DNA from: Vanessa cardui
Taxonomy: Eukaryota; Arthropoda; Insecta; Lepidoptera; Nymphalidae
Length of the DNA stretch: 64,000 nt
Assembly (NCBI RefSeq): GCF_905220365.1
Contig: NC_061130.1
Coordinates: forward strand, 14,949,501 to 15,013,500
Reading direction: 5' to 3'
Of this stretch, positions 54,713 through 64,000 are shown piece after piece (the stretch's first letter is position 1; every line of letters starts with the position of its first letter). The notes beneath the pieces are model-generated. The model ran no database searches. It was not told where the DNA came from and was given only the letters and a program-made list of their open reading frames with translations. Position numbers and translations under genes: made by a program.

Positions 54713-55945
54713 GCTGCTCCTGTGCTCTTTGACTGATTGTCAATTTACGTAGCAGCTGGTCATTTTACGTAAATTCTCGTCTAGCTATCACATTCATGAG
54801 TAGAATGATGAAACGTCCAGTTTCGATCGCGAGGGCAGATCAATATTTGATCAGTTACGATAAAAGCGATCCAGCGTCCGGTGCGCTTTGATGTGAGGAA
54901 ACATTCATCATCTTACACAGAAATTCATGTGTATTGACAGATTTACGATACGAACAGAAAGAAATCGTACAACATCGAAATGTTATTTTAATATAAAAAC
55001 ACGTGAATCGCTTGTATACAAAGTTTGTTTCGTTTGATTCCCTGAGCGATGGGAACGAATATACTCGCTTTATAGGCGCTTTATAGGCGTTTCCGTCACT
55101 TTAAACATTTTATGATATTTTATTAATTTACTTTATTGATTTTAATTACATACCCAGACCTATAGTCTATTTTTCTAAATTCTATCAAATATAGAAGTGT
55201 ATAAAATTTATATTTATAGTTAAATTTTCTGTATGATTCTTTTACTAGTTCAAGCTAAGGTTACGTCAGCAATATAAATATTTTTAAGGTACAAATAAAT
55301 AAGGGAACCTATTTCACTAGGGTTAGATTAATATAGAGGTATTATTAAATATCAATAGTAATAGTAGCACTGTGTCATTGTTCCACTGTAGGATTAAAGC
55401 CTTCAGAATTTCTGAGGAGAAGTCTTATTCCACCATGCTTCTGCAATGGTTTGATGGATAAGGTTTTACAATTCCAAATTGTTTTGTTACATTAAGAGTT
55501 AAATTTTGTGTATAATATTATTTGTACTAATTTTGAATACCTATAACATTATTTCGTTACGTTTTGAAAACTATACATATATAGTAAATTGACTTTGTCA
55601 GCGTTACTTGATACTATTCACAGCATTCCCTCTGAGCGAATGTGATACGCGGCCGAAGCGGCCGGAAACCGTTGTTTAGCTGGAGCAGGTGTAATTAAAT
55701 TATTAAAGGAAGTGATCTCTGTGTTTACTCTCTGACCGTTTGATCTGCCATTCGTTCAAACGAGGCGGTATTTTTACTCCTGAGGTTAGCGGTTCAGGTG
55801 GGAGGTAAGATTATGTTATTCTAACATTATATGTACCACACGCAGTGCCCGCGACTTCGTACATACATGGCATGTTTGACATCGAGACACTGGAATGTTA
55901 AGGGGTAGATAAAAAAAATAATAATCACATGATTATAACATCATC
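54713..55945. other. Non-coding DNA with GC-richer patches
   Basis: No gene recognised. Unique GC-richer patches lie at 54760-54905 and 55620-55830 (GATACGCGGCCGAAGCGGCC). A weak eroded SINE A-like trace lies at about 55385-55450. Confidence 0.4.
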
Positions 55946-55949
55946 ATCA

Positions 55950-56245
55950 TCATCAACAGCCTGTAAATTTCCCCACTGTTGGCCTAAGGGCCTCCTCTCA
56001 ATTTGAGGAGAAGGATTACAGCATATATCACCGCGCTGCTCCAAAACGGGTTGGTGGAATACACAGGTGGCAGAATTTCTATAAAATTGACACATGCGGA
56101 TTTTCTCACGATGTTTTCCTTCACTGAAGAGAACCAGATTAATTATAAACACAAATTAAGCACACGAGTATTCCGTGGTGCTTGCCTGGGTGTGAACAAG
56201 CAATCATCGGTTAATAAAAAATCATCGTTCTAACTACTGGGTGAC
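55950..56245 (-). mobile_element. SINE A, moderately eroded
   Basis: Minus-strand copy with a (CAT) run at the tail side (55938-55955), body AATTTGAGGAGAAGGATTAC and TCTCACGATGTTTTCCTTCA, and a decayed B box (GGGTGTGAACAAGC). Confidence 0.8.
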
Positions 56246-56350
56246 ACTAACCATGGAAATTAAGATTTTATACTAATCTATTGTACCAATAATTTCACTC
56301 ACTCAAACCTAAATACAGCAATACAATGTACTGAGTGTATTAAAGGTTTA
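56246..56350 (+). repeat. Eroded repeat B fragment
   Basis: ACACTAACCATGGAAATTAA, TCACTCACTCAAACCTAAAT and AATGTACTGAGTG keep part of repeat B order. Confidence 0.4.
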
Positions 56351-56620
56351 ACACCTAAACTTAACAAATACTGTAAACAGCTGAAACCAAAGTGTTATTT
56401 GCTTTCTATTATATATTTTTTTTATTTCAACAAAGTTTTCTCGCAATTATGCAATCACAAATAAAAATCAAATTAATGACGGACATCAATTTTATTTATA
56501 CGTATTTATAATAAGGAACATTTTTAGTTACATTTAGCATAAAACAGAATAGAATATGCTAATGATATGCCAAACGGGCAGACTTCATTTACAGGTTTAT
56601 GACTGGTACTGTTTGTTCTT

Positions 56621-56787
56621 ATTAGCTTCGATTATTATTATATAGCAAGTAACAAGAAATGTTTTTGCAACACGACATCATGTAACTCTTATAATGAGCT
56701 AGTTTTCATGCGTTTGAACTCACTTGCTATTTCAATAGTTTATTTACTTATATAATAACATATTATTAGTCAATTAGCGTTACTAAT
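56621..56787 (+). repeat. Direct duplication, unit 1
   Basis: The 167-bp unit starts ATTAGCTTCGATTATTATTA and ends GTCAATTAGCGTTACTAAT; it is repeated at 57046-57208 at roughly 88% identity by eye. It abuts the SINE head at 56788. Confidence 0.85.
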
Positions 56788-57045
56788 GAGTCGAGATGGC
56801 ACAGCGGTTAGAACGCGTGCATTTTAACCGATGATTGCGCGTTCAAATCTAGGAAAGAGCTTAATTTGTTTTTCTAATTCATCTCGTGCTCGGCGGTGAA
56901 GGAAAACATCGTGAGGAAATCTGCACGTGTCTAATTTTATAGAAATTCTGCCACAGGTATGCCACAACATGTTCCAAACCTTCTCCTCTAAGGGAGAGGA
57001 GGCCTTAGCCCAGCAGTGGAAAATTTACAGACTATTGTTGTTGTT
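56788..57045 (+). mobile_element. SINE A lying exactly between two duplication units
   Basis: Head GAGTCGAGATGGCACAGCGG, a B box decayed to GCGTTCAAATCT, body TCGTGCTCGGCGGTGAAGGA, and end CCCAGCAGTGGAAAATTTAC plus a (TTG) tail. Both borders coincide with the duplication units at 56621 and 57046. Confidence 0.88.
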
Positions 57046-57208
57046 ATTGGCTTCGAGTATTATTATATAGTAAGTAAAAATGTTTTTGCAGCACCACATC
57101 ATGTAACTCTTATAATGAGCTAGTTTACATGCGTTTGAGTGCCCTTGCTATTACAATAGTTTACTTACCCATATATTTAGATATCATTAGTCAATTAGCG
57201 TTACAAAT
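57046..57208 (+). repeat. Direct duplication, unit 2
   Basis: It starts ATTGGCTTCGAGTATTATTA immediately after the SINE tail and ends GTCAATTAGCGTTACAAAT. A shared core CATCATGTAACTCTTATAAT is identical to unit 1. Confidence 0.85.
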
Positions 57209-58100
57209 AAATATTTTTTGAATAATTCGCCGGCGTACATTTAAATCAATGGGATAAAGAGACAAGTCAATTTTAATATTATTAGTATTATCACACAACG
57301 ATGGAGATTGATTAAAATATCTGACTACCCTCGTCATATTTTTATCTCGGTGTTTTTTTTGTAAATCGCGTCTGTAGTTGCGCGCGCGCACCGACGCGGA
57401 AATGACAGGCAGACGCGACGGACCTTTTATTGTTGTGATGGGAATTTTTTAGATCAAAATAATAATAAATAACAGATATGATGTCACTCATGTGTAGTGC
57501 GTTGAATGTGAGTATAATTTTTTAATAGATAAGATTGAATCGTTTGAATTTTTACTGTAGAACTGATCTAAGACGCAAGTGAAGAATCTTCAGTCAGAAT
57601 TCGACAAGGATTATTTCATTGTAAGCATATTTTTAAATTGTAACTAAAGTAATACATTTCTATAGACAATGCTAATTTACCTAAATTTAATGAAGTGTAT
57701 GTGGAAATTTCTTTATATTCAAAGATTGTATGATAATAATCGACTTAAATGCAGATAGTTAAATCTCAAATCTTTTCGTAATCACCATCTAGTTTATTTC
57801 AATGATGTAATTGTTTTAAAAACCCTTTGAATATAGAAATATAATAACTTAAGACCAATATACACCCCATTTAAAAAAAAAACACTCGACAGTAATGAAC
57901 ACGCAGAACAACCACGAAAGGCAATTAAAGTCTAAAACTTCCATTGTGGTAGGTACTGCCAAGAAATCGTCAAACTACTAAAAAGATCTACTAAGAAAAT
58001 CTTTACAATAATTTGGTAGTCTACTAAGAAAACAATATGTAATATATAAAATACTATTAATAAGTGTGATACTTTGCATTTCAAGTATATTCATTTTTTG
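57209..58100. other. Non-coding DNA, nothing recognised
   Basis: A short GC-rich patch (57365-57425, TTGCGCGCGCGCACCGACGC) stands out in otherwise AT-rich DNA. Confidence 0.4.
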
Positions 58101-58103
58101 GTA

Positions 58104-58305
58104 GGCGTTTGGTTGCAAGCCCGCCTGGGTACTAGGCAATAATCAGATATTCTACTGTCAAATTATAGTACTTAATATTTTTGTTCCGGTTTGAAGAGTG
58201 AGCTATTCTTAAGGGGTATATATAACGTCTTAGCTTAAAAGGTTGATGGCACATAAATTATGTAAAGAACTGAAATCTTACAGCGTCAATGCCTATAGTG
58301 CCAAA
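58104..58305 (-). repeat. Repeat B, eroded copy
   Basis: GGTTGCAAGCCCGCCTGGGT, ATTCTACTGTCAAATTATAG, TTGTTCCGGTTTGAAGAGTG and CAGCGTCAATGCCTATAG follow minus-strand repeat B; the remaining end is missing. Confidence 0.7.
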
Positions 58306-58960
58306 TTTTATAGAAAAAGAAAACCAAAAGTGAATAAGACACATTGTTTGCTGCAGAGGTGGATTAATCTCGCAAACATTGTGGGACCCAGTCTCCTCAG
58401 ACTCAAATATTTCCAAATAATTATAAAGAAACAATACCATATTAAAAGTATGGCGATGGCGCGATAACACCGGAAGCAGTCGCATTATTTCAGAACGAAT
58501 TTCTGGCTATGATGGATCGGTTCGAGTTGTTATCAGCCCATACTATTTAATGGTAATTTCGTTTCGCTATTCGAGCTATTTTATAATACGTCGTGTTGTA
58601 AAGTCGTTTGTAAATAAGGGAAGACAAATGGCTTTTATTGTTTGGATCCATTTTTATGTTATTTACTCTGTTGATAATGAAATACCATAATATTGACTTG
58701 TACAACGCTTCGATATATACATTATCATAAACAATAAAATATGTTATAAGACAATGCAATGCGTTATTAATGTTTACATATTTAAAAAGTGACGTACATT
58801 TATTCTGTAATTATTTTATAAATTAATAGGTATATCACTTGAAAATTTTTAATTATTATTTTATATGTTTTATAAAAACGTAAACTCTGGAGTAACTTAA
58901 ACTCATCATTTTGTCGTAAAGGCTTGTAAATTTTTTTTATATAAAAATATTGCATTTTTT
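58306..58960. other. AT-rich non-coding DNA, nothing recognised
   Basis: Chance ORFs of 70-75 codons on both strands; no family likeness. Confidence 0.4.
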
Positions 58961-58967
58961 TAATGGA

Positions 58968-59226
58968 ATAGGTTGGCGGACGAGCATATGGGCCACCTGA
59001 TAGTAAGTGGTCACCATCACCCATAGACAATGACGCTGTATGAAATATTAACTATTCCTTACATCGTCAATGTGCCACCAACCTTGGGAACTAAGACGCT
59101 ATGTCTCTTGTGTAGTTGCACTGATTCACTCACCCTTCAAACCGGAACACAACAATACAATATATGTATATCTGATGAGTGGGTGGTACCTACCCAGGCG
59201 GGCTTGCACAAAGTCCTACCACCAAG
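58968..59226 (+). repeat. Repeat B, near full length
   Basis: AATAGGTTGGCGGACGAGCA through GGTCACCATCACCCATAGAC to GCACAAAGTCCTACCACCAA. A small deletion follows AACACAACAATAC. Confidence 0.85.
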
Positions 59227-59690
59227 TGTTTACGAATTAGACTTTTGTTTCTTATTTATAATATGTATCATCCTGACAATCTTGCTATTTCTCGGCAGAA
59301 ACTGTACTCCGACCGATGGAACCTTAAAATTACATAATGCTTGTAAAATATAGACACAGCTACTAGCCAATGGAACTCATATTAACGGATTATTTATATG
59401 CCATGTATTCGTATAAAAAAGTTAATATTTGAACGGTAAATCGATCATAACAGAGGCGATGGTTATCATGACGTATAGACGTCGTGTTCGTCTCTGACAA
59501 AACGAATTCATATTACTATTATGTTCAACGTTTAAGTCATCGGTGTGTATAATCGTGTGACAGATGATCGTTTGGCGAGTGGTAGCGTCTTCGACAGTTG
59601 AGTTCCATATTTGAATTTGGAATTATAGACAAGAGTTAGCTATAGAGAATAGCGTTTTTTTTTATTATAATTAATCTCTATACTGATAGT
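59227..59690. other. Non-coding DNA, nothing recognised
   Basis: No gene or repeat recognised. Confidence 0.4.
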
Positions 59691-59715
59691 TGAGTTGGAA
59701 TAATATTAATAGTTA

Positions 59716-60051
59716 GAGTCGAGATGGCCCAGTGGTTAGAACGCGTGCATCTTAACCGATGATTGCGGGTTCAAACCCAGGCAAGCACCGCTGATTCATG
59801 TGCTTAATTTGTCTTTATAATTCATCTCGTACTCAGCGGTGAAGGAAAACATCGTTCCTACATCGATGAGGAAACCTGCATGTGACAAATTTCAGAGAAA
59901 TTCTGCCACATGTGTATTCCGCCAACCCGCATTGGAACAGCGTGGTGGAATATGTTACAAAAACCTTCTCCTCGAAGGGAGAGGAGGCCTTTAGCCCAGC
60001 AGTGGGAATTTACAGGCTGTTACTTTACTTTTTTACTTTACTTTGATAGGG
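59716..60051 (+). mobile_element. SINE A, best-preserved copy with 24-bp TSD
   Basis: It has the complete head GAGTCGAGATGGCCCAGTGG, B box GGGTTCAAACCC, full body and a TTTAC-type tail (60018-60045). Flanking direct repeats of 24 bp (59692-59715 and 60052-60075, beginning GAGTTGGAATAATATTAAT) differ at one base, so the insertion is fairly recent. A short insertion CCTACATCGATG lies at about 59857 within the body. Confidence 0.93.
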
Positions 60052-60079
60052 GAGTTGGAATAATATTAATGGTTACATC

Positions 60080-63000
60080 TAAGCAGTCAGTACTTATTGT
60101 AAGATCGAAAGTAAACTTAAATCTGAAATCAACGAGTAGTTCGGAGATTTGTGTGAAGATCATTGGTATTAATTAGCATCTAAATTTAAAATAATATTTA
60201 GATTTCATTGGAGTAAAGAGAACGAAATTCGTTTTAAAGTTGTTAAAATGTCCGAACACAGCGTTATATATTACAGAGGCAATAAACGCGATTGTAGACA
60301 GTTGATACGCTCTGTAGTATTATATATAGCTCGACATTACATCTAAATGTGTCTAAAAATCAAAAGATTTTCTAAAAAAATGTGCTGTTTCTAAAAAAAT
60401 AGCTTAAAGCATGAGTCCTGCTAATCAGAGTATATCGGAATACGTACATCACAGCTAGATAGAGTCCGTCAAATACAAAAGACGAAAACTTTCAGCATTT
60501 GTTATAAATGTCAGTGGCCTAGCACTTCATAAATAAATAAATCCTCCTTTAAAACTTTTTGTTCTACGTCTCGTTACGTTCCTAACATTTTTTAACAAAA
60601 GCGGACGTTTCGGTTGCATTGTTTGTGATGTAAAATATGATGTCCACTTGTCAATTTCAAGACGGCAGCCTAAATACGGTGTAAACAATACCGTGATTAA
60701 ACGATTGTGATCCTTACTGCGTAGGAAATAAAATTTAATTAGCTTTAGTACTTTGAAATTATTATAATTTAAGCAGTATTTGTTTTGTTACACAATACAA
60801 ACTGAACTACGAGGTTTATTAGAGGGTAAGTGTATTAATGTAGATCATGTCTCGTGGGCAGCATCATTCCATTTTACTTTGTAAGCAGTTGAAAAATATT
60901 TGTTGAATTAACTCGGATAATTTTTGAGCAAAGTAATGAAAAAAAACACACTAAATTCAATGTAATAGAAAGCGTCGAAAGCGAAAAAAATATTGTTTTT
61001 ATTTATAAAAAAATAATTAAATGTGTGAGTGATCATACACTGTTTAATGTCTTTATTTTTAGTTATTTTTGTTTATAAGCAATCCCAAGTCGAAAGGGAA
61101 CTAAATTGAAAAATGTAAAACAAATGTGACTATTGATAGCTTACTTGTTTACACTTATTTCACATTAAATTTAAATGAACCGTAATTATGGAATTAGCAT
61201 CTGCTGGTTACGAAACAATTTTTATTTAAATATCGTTGGAGTAATTCACAAAAAATATTAGTTTATGCAAAATAAATGTAGCAATCGTGAAACAATGCAC
61301 TTTTAAAACTAAAACAATGGCCGAGTGACATGACAGCCGTAGCTAACAAATATGGCGGCTAATTTTGACATATGAGCGCGCGTTTTCACGGCGCCACTGT
61401 TCCCGAGATTTACTGTTGCTCCAACGTCGTTATTGTCTCTCAATTGTTCGAAACTCGTTCGAAATTCAAAATAAATGAATGCAGCTACTGATTTGAATGT
61501 CAATTCCTACTAATACGGTTAAGGTGGTATTTTTGTTTCTGCCCAAATAAGAGACAGTTACGTACTCAGATGTAAAGAACTGGTCTTCGCTACCTTTTAA
61601 AATGTTTGCCTGAAAATAAGAAAGAGACGGCTATACTGACAGTTAGAGTGGTTTCTGTTTCTGTCTCTTTACTGGTTTTGTTGAATGGGAAAATTTATGT
61701 TAGTAGATTTTTTGCTGAGAAGAGTCATGATGTTATGTTCCATTAGGTAATACGTACCTATTGTTAGATGTAAACGACTGCTCTATTTTTGGAAAGTAAT
61801 TTGTTACTATAAATATCTGCTTTGTATTTTAAACTTTTGAAATAAGTGCTGTTGTAGACAGCTACTAGAGTATTCACTTCAACTTAGTTGCTATCTTAAT
61901 TTGTAAAAAATAAAATAAAATTAATAATATATATATTTTTATTTATTATGATACTAGATACTTAGGTGTTGTGTTATTTAATTCCTATGATACTAAAAAC
62001 ATAGTCAATCTGTGAGGGAGCCTCGACAAAGAGACAAACAAGTAATATATAATATTAATTAAGTTAAATTTTATTAATTTTAATTTCTGCCGTGTGTAAA
62101 TTGCACACAATCGTACACTTTTATTAAAACACAACTCGCGCTTTACCGTTTTTAATCTTTAGTCTAAGGTTTCGTGTCGCACCGGCATAAATCGCGCCAC
62201 GCAAAATAAAGCGGCGATCACACGCGGCGACTCATTACATCTTGATATACGACCCACATAGTGCGAAACATGTAATCGTTTAGGCATGTGACAAGCAGCA
62301 GCAAATAAATTTAAATTCCGTTTTAAATTATAAAAATACTTTAAAAAGTTTGATACATAAAATTTAAAGAAATAAGTTTTTGTTTCAAGAATAAAATTCG
62401 AATTTTAAAAAACTTACGAGCATGACGCAAATGAAATTGAAACTGTGAAGAAGACAGTTTGTTTTTTTTTTTTTAGGAAAGCGGACTAAGATAAAATAGT
62501 CTATTAATATACATTTAAAAATCGATCGATCTGCTTTTGTAATCTGTGAAATATTATTAAACAATATTCTAGAGACTATGTACTGTTAGTATTTTACCGG
62601 CCATTTATGCATGGGTGGATGCTGGCTTCTTGTCGTGATTGTGACTTTTAAAATACCTATTCTATTAAGCCAATAGCGTTTCCTGGAGCATTTTCAATTC
62701 TCTTCTTTTATCGAAGTGTTTATTTTGTAAAAACAGAAAATATATTTTTATAATATTGTATAATATTGAAATAGAAAAACTTTTTTTTTTTTTATTTGAA
62801 TACGAAATAGAGATAGACTAGCGATTAATCTATTTTTTAATTAACTATAAATGAAAAATAGGTTAAAAAACATAATTATAATTCGAAAACATTTACAAAT
62901 ATTATATATTAACCTTCGTTTTGCCTGTATGTGTATAATTACCTTAATTCACAGATGTGTATATCTGTGCCTGAATTATTAATAACCAGCTATTACTCGC

Positions 63001-63215
63001 CTCGCTAGGTGCGAAGTAAATTGTAGTTATTTTTTTATTTCGAACGAATAAAATAACTCTTAACGAGTATGTTTATTCCAGGATATATTTACATACCAAG
63101 TTTTGTATGAATTTGTACCAATTTAACAGAACGGGTAAATTTGTCATGACATTTGATAACTGTTTTTTTTTATAAGATTTTAATGATACATACATGTCAC
63201 ATTTAAAGTTGAAAG
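60080..63215. other. Long AT-rich stretch with two GC-richer unique blocks
   Basis: No gene recognised over 3.1 kb. Unique GC-richer blocks occur at about 61310-61445 and about 62150-62280. The first carries two ATGGC words of the Pho/YY1 type, AATGGCC and ATATGGCGGC. The second has a TTTTATTA-type Hox/Caudal word and several GCG words. These may be control elements. Confidence 0.35.
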
Positions 63216-63221
63216 AAAGTT

Positions 63222-63459
63222 ACAGGCCTGTAAATTACCCATTACTTGGCTAAGGTCTCCTCTTCCATTAAAGAGAGGGTTTGGAACATATTCCACCACG
63301 CTGTTCCAATGCGGGTTAGTGGAATACACATGTAGCAGAATTTCGATGAAATTAGACATATGCAGGTTTCCTCACGATGTTTTACTTCACCGCCGAGCAC
63401 GAAATGAATTATAAACACAACTTAAGCACATATATAGTGGTGGTTGCCTGGGTTTGAAC
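63222..63459 (-). mobile_element. SINE A interrupted by a hAT-type element
   Basis: The minus-strand copy goes from CAGGCCTGTAAATTACCCAT to GCCTGGGTTTGAAC, where the B box should continue as CCGCAATC. Instead a different sequence starts (AGGGTTGTAACGG). The rest of the SINE head is missing from the window. Confidence 0.85.
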
Positions 63460-64000
63460 TAGGGTTGTAACGGATCTTCGCCTCCGCCTCCGTCACTGCG
63501 GAAGTTACGCAAAAAATTGTACCTTCGCCTCCGCCTCCACTTCCGTACAAAATTTGCGGAGTTTTAACGGAGGTTTATTTACGTAGAAATCATAGAGAAA
63601 TAACGCGCGAGCGGCGCTCGATGCCGACAGCCATCTACTCGCCCGTTGCGCGCGAAATGATCAAGATATCGAGTACGCGGCAGGAACCCCCTTGTTCCCG
63701 TAAATTAAATCACACGATGAAGCCGAAAACATTTACAGCATTACAAAAAGCCAAAAGGCAACTATCCTTAGAAGAAAAAAAAATCTTCTAAAAAAAAATC
63801 AATTTTGGGATACATCACACCTCAAGGCAAAGAAAATGGATGATGTGATCGAAGAAATGATCGCTTTACAAAATCTTTCATTTCATTTTATTGAAGGTAT
63901 TGGTTTTCGCCTTGTTATGATTCGCCTATAACTAAAGATTTTACCAGTAAGAAATAAAATTTAAGTATTTGAAACAATGACTTTAATAAACCCTAAATTA
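63460..64000 (+). mobile_element. hAT-type DNA transposon, 5' part (runs off the window)
   Basis: It begins TAGGGTTGTAACGGATCTTC, close to the CAGGGTTGTAACGG ends usual for hAT elements, just where SINE A is broken. A GC-rich leader follows, with CTTCGCCTCCGCCTCC twice (63477 and 63522). Further on is a transposase-like fragment. The right end and the 8-bp target duplication lie outside the window. Confidence 0.7.
63836..63931 (+). pseudogene. hAT transposase fragment, broken
   Basis: From ATG at 63836 the frame reads DDVIEEMIALQNLSFHFIEG and IGFRLVMIRL, then meets TAA at 63929. The stretch EMIALQNL-x-F-x-x-IEG-x-GFR is characteristic of the region after the BED zinc finger in hAT transposases. 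Upstream, a short piece around MKPKTFTALQKAKRQLS (from ATG at 63718) ends at another stop (63788). Stops in both pieces show the copy is dead. The catalytic domain, if present, lies beyond the window. Confidence 0.65.

Noticed and set aside
54..59226. CRISPR-like array from many similar repeats
   Set aside because: Copies are kilobases apart, in both orientations and diverged; this is an animal genome with dispersed repeats.
59716..59800. tRNA gene from intact A and B boxes
   Set aside because: The head belongs to a SINE with body, tail and target duplication, and the cloverleaf is not maintained.

Overview
This window is AT-rich, intron- or intergenic-type nuclear DNA from an insect. It is almost certainly a lepidopteran and probably a butterfly. 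The reasons are a sloppy-paired type forkhead gene with an insect-like protein, and dense, abundant short repeats of kinds I associate with lepidopteran genomes: a tRNA-derived SINE of the Metulj type, a repeat with a conserved end reading GGGCTTTGTGCAAGCCCGTC, and LINE tails sharing a CTGAGTTTCTTGCCGGTTC motif. Family names for the repeats come from memory of such genomes, not from a search.

Only one host protein gene is convincing: an intronless sloppy-paired (FoxG group) gene at 25938-26642, plus strand. It encodes 234 residues with an N-terminal Groucho-binding (EH1-like) motif and a complete forkhead domain. The tens of kilobases around it hold no other convincing host gene, which fits a patterning gene with a wide regulatory territory. 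Candidate regulatory blocks are a cluster of five TAATCC sites (32681-32988), a TCF-like site group (about 49930-50030), two CTCF-like sites (39713-39730 and 50669-50683), a possible TATA promoter (6074) and several GC-rich islands. These are motif readings only.

Mobile DNA fills much of the rest. (1) A LINE with two intact ORFs lies at about 18323-22953: ORF1 has a coiled coil and a degenerate SGNH-hydrolase-like domain, ORF2 has endonuclease plus reverse transcriptase. It has no AUG-started ORF2, and a 71-nt tRNA-like sequence sits just before ORF1. (2) A 5'-truncated R1-clade LINE lies at 12021-13367, minus strand, with a poly-A tail and a 14-bp target duplication. (3) Another LINE 3' fragment lies at about 27650-28300, with several short LINE tails elsewhere. 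(4) Two copies of a 1.07-kb element with a foldback end lie in opposite orientation 14 kb apart (28534-29615 and 43510-44577). (5) About a dozen copies or fragments of SINE A are present, several with visible target-site duplications. (6) Three copies of a second tRNA-like SINE (C) are present. (7) Many copies of repeat B and several of repeat D are present. (8) The broken 5' end of a hAT-type DNA transposon cuts a SINE at 63460 and runs out of the window.

The stretches between these are AT-rich non-coding DNA in which I see no gene. The most unusual items are the AUG-less ORF2 of the young LINE, a SINE exactly bracketed by a 165-bp direct duplication (56621-57208), a near-perfect 28-bp-stem hairpin (47005-47070), and the TAATCC cluster near sloppy-paired.
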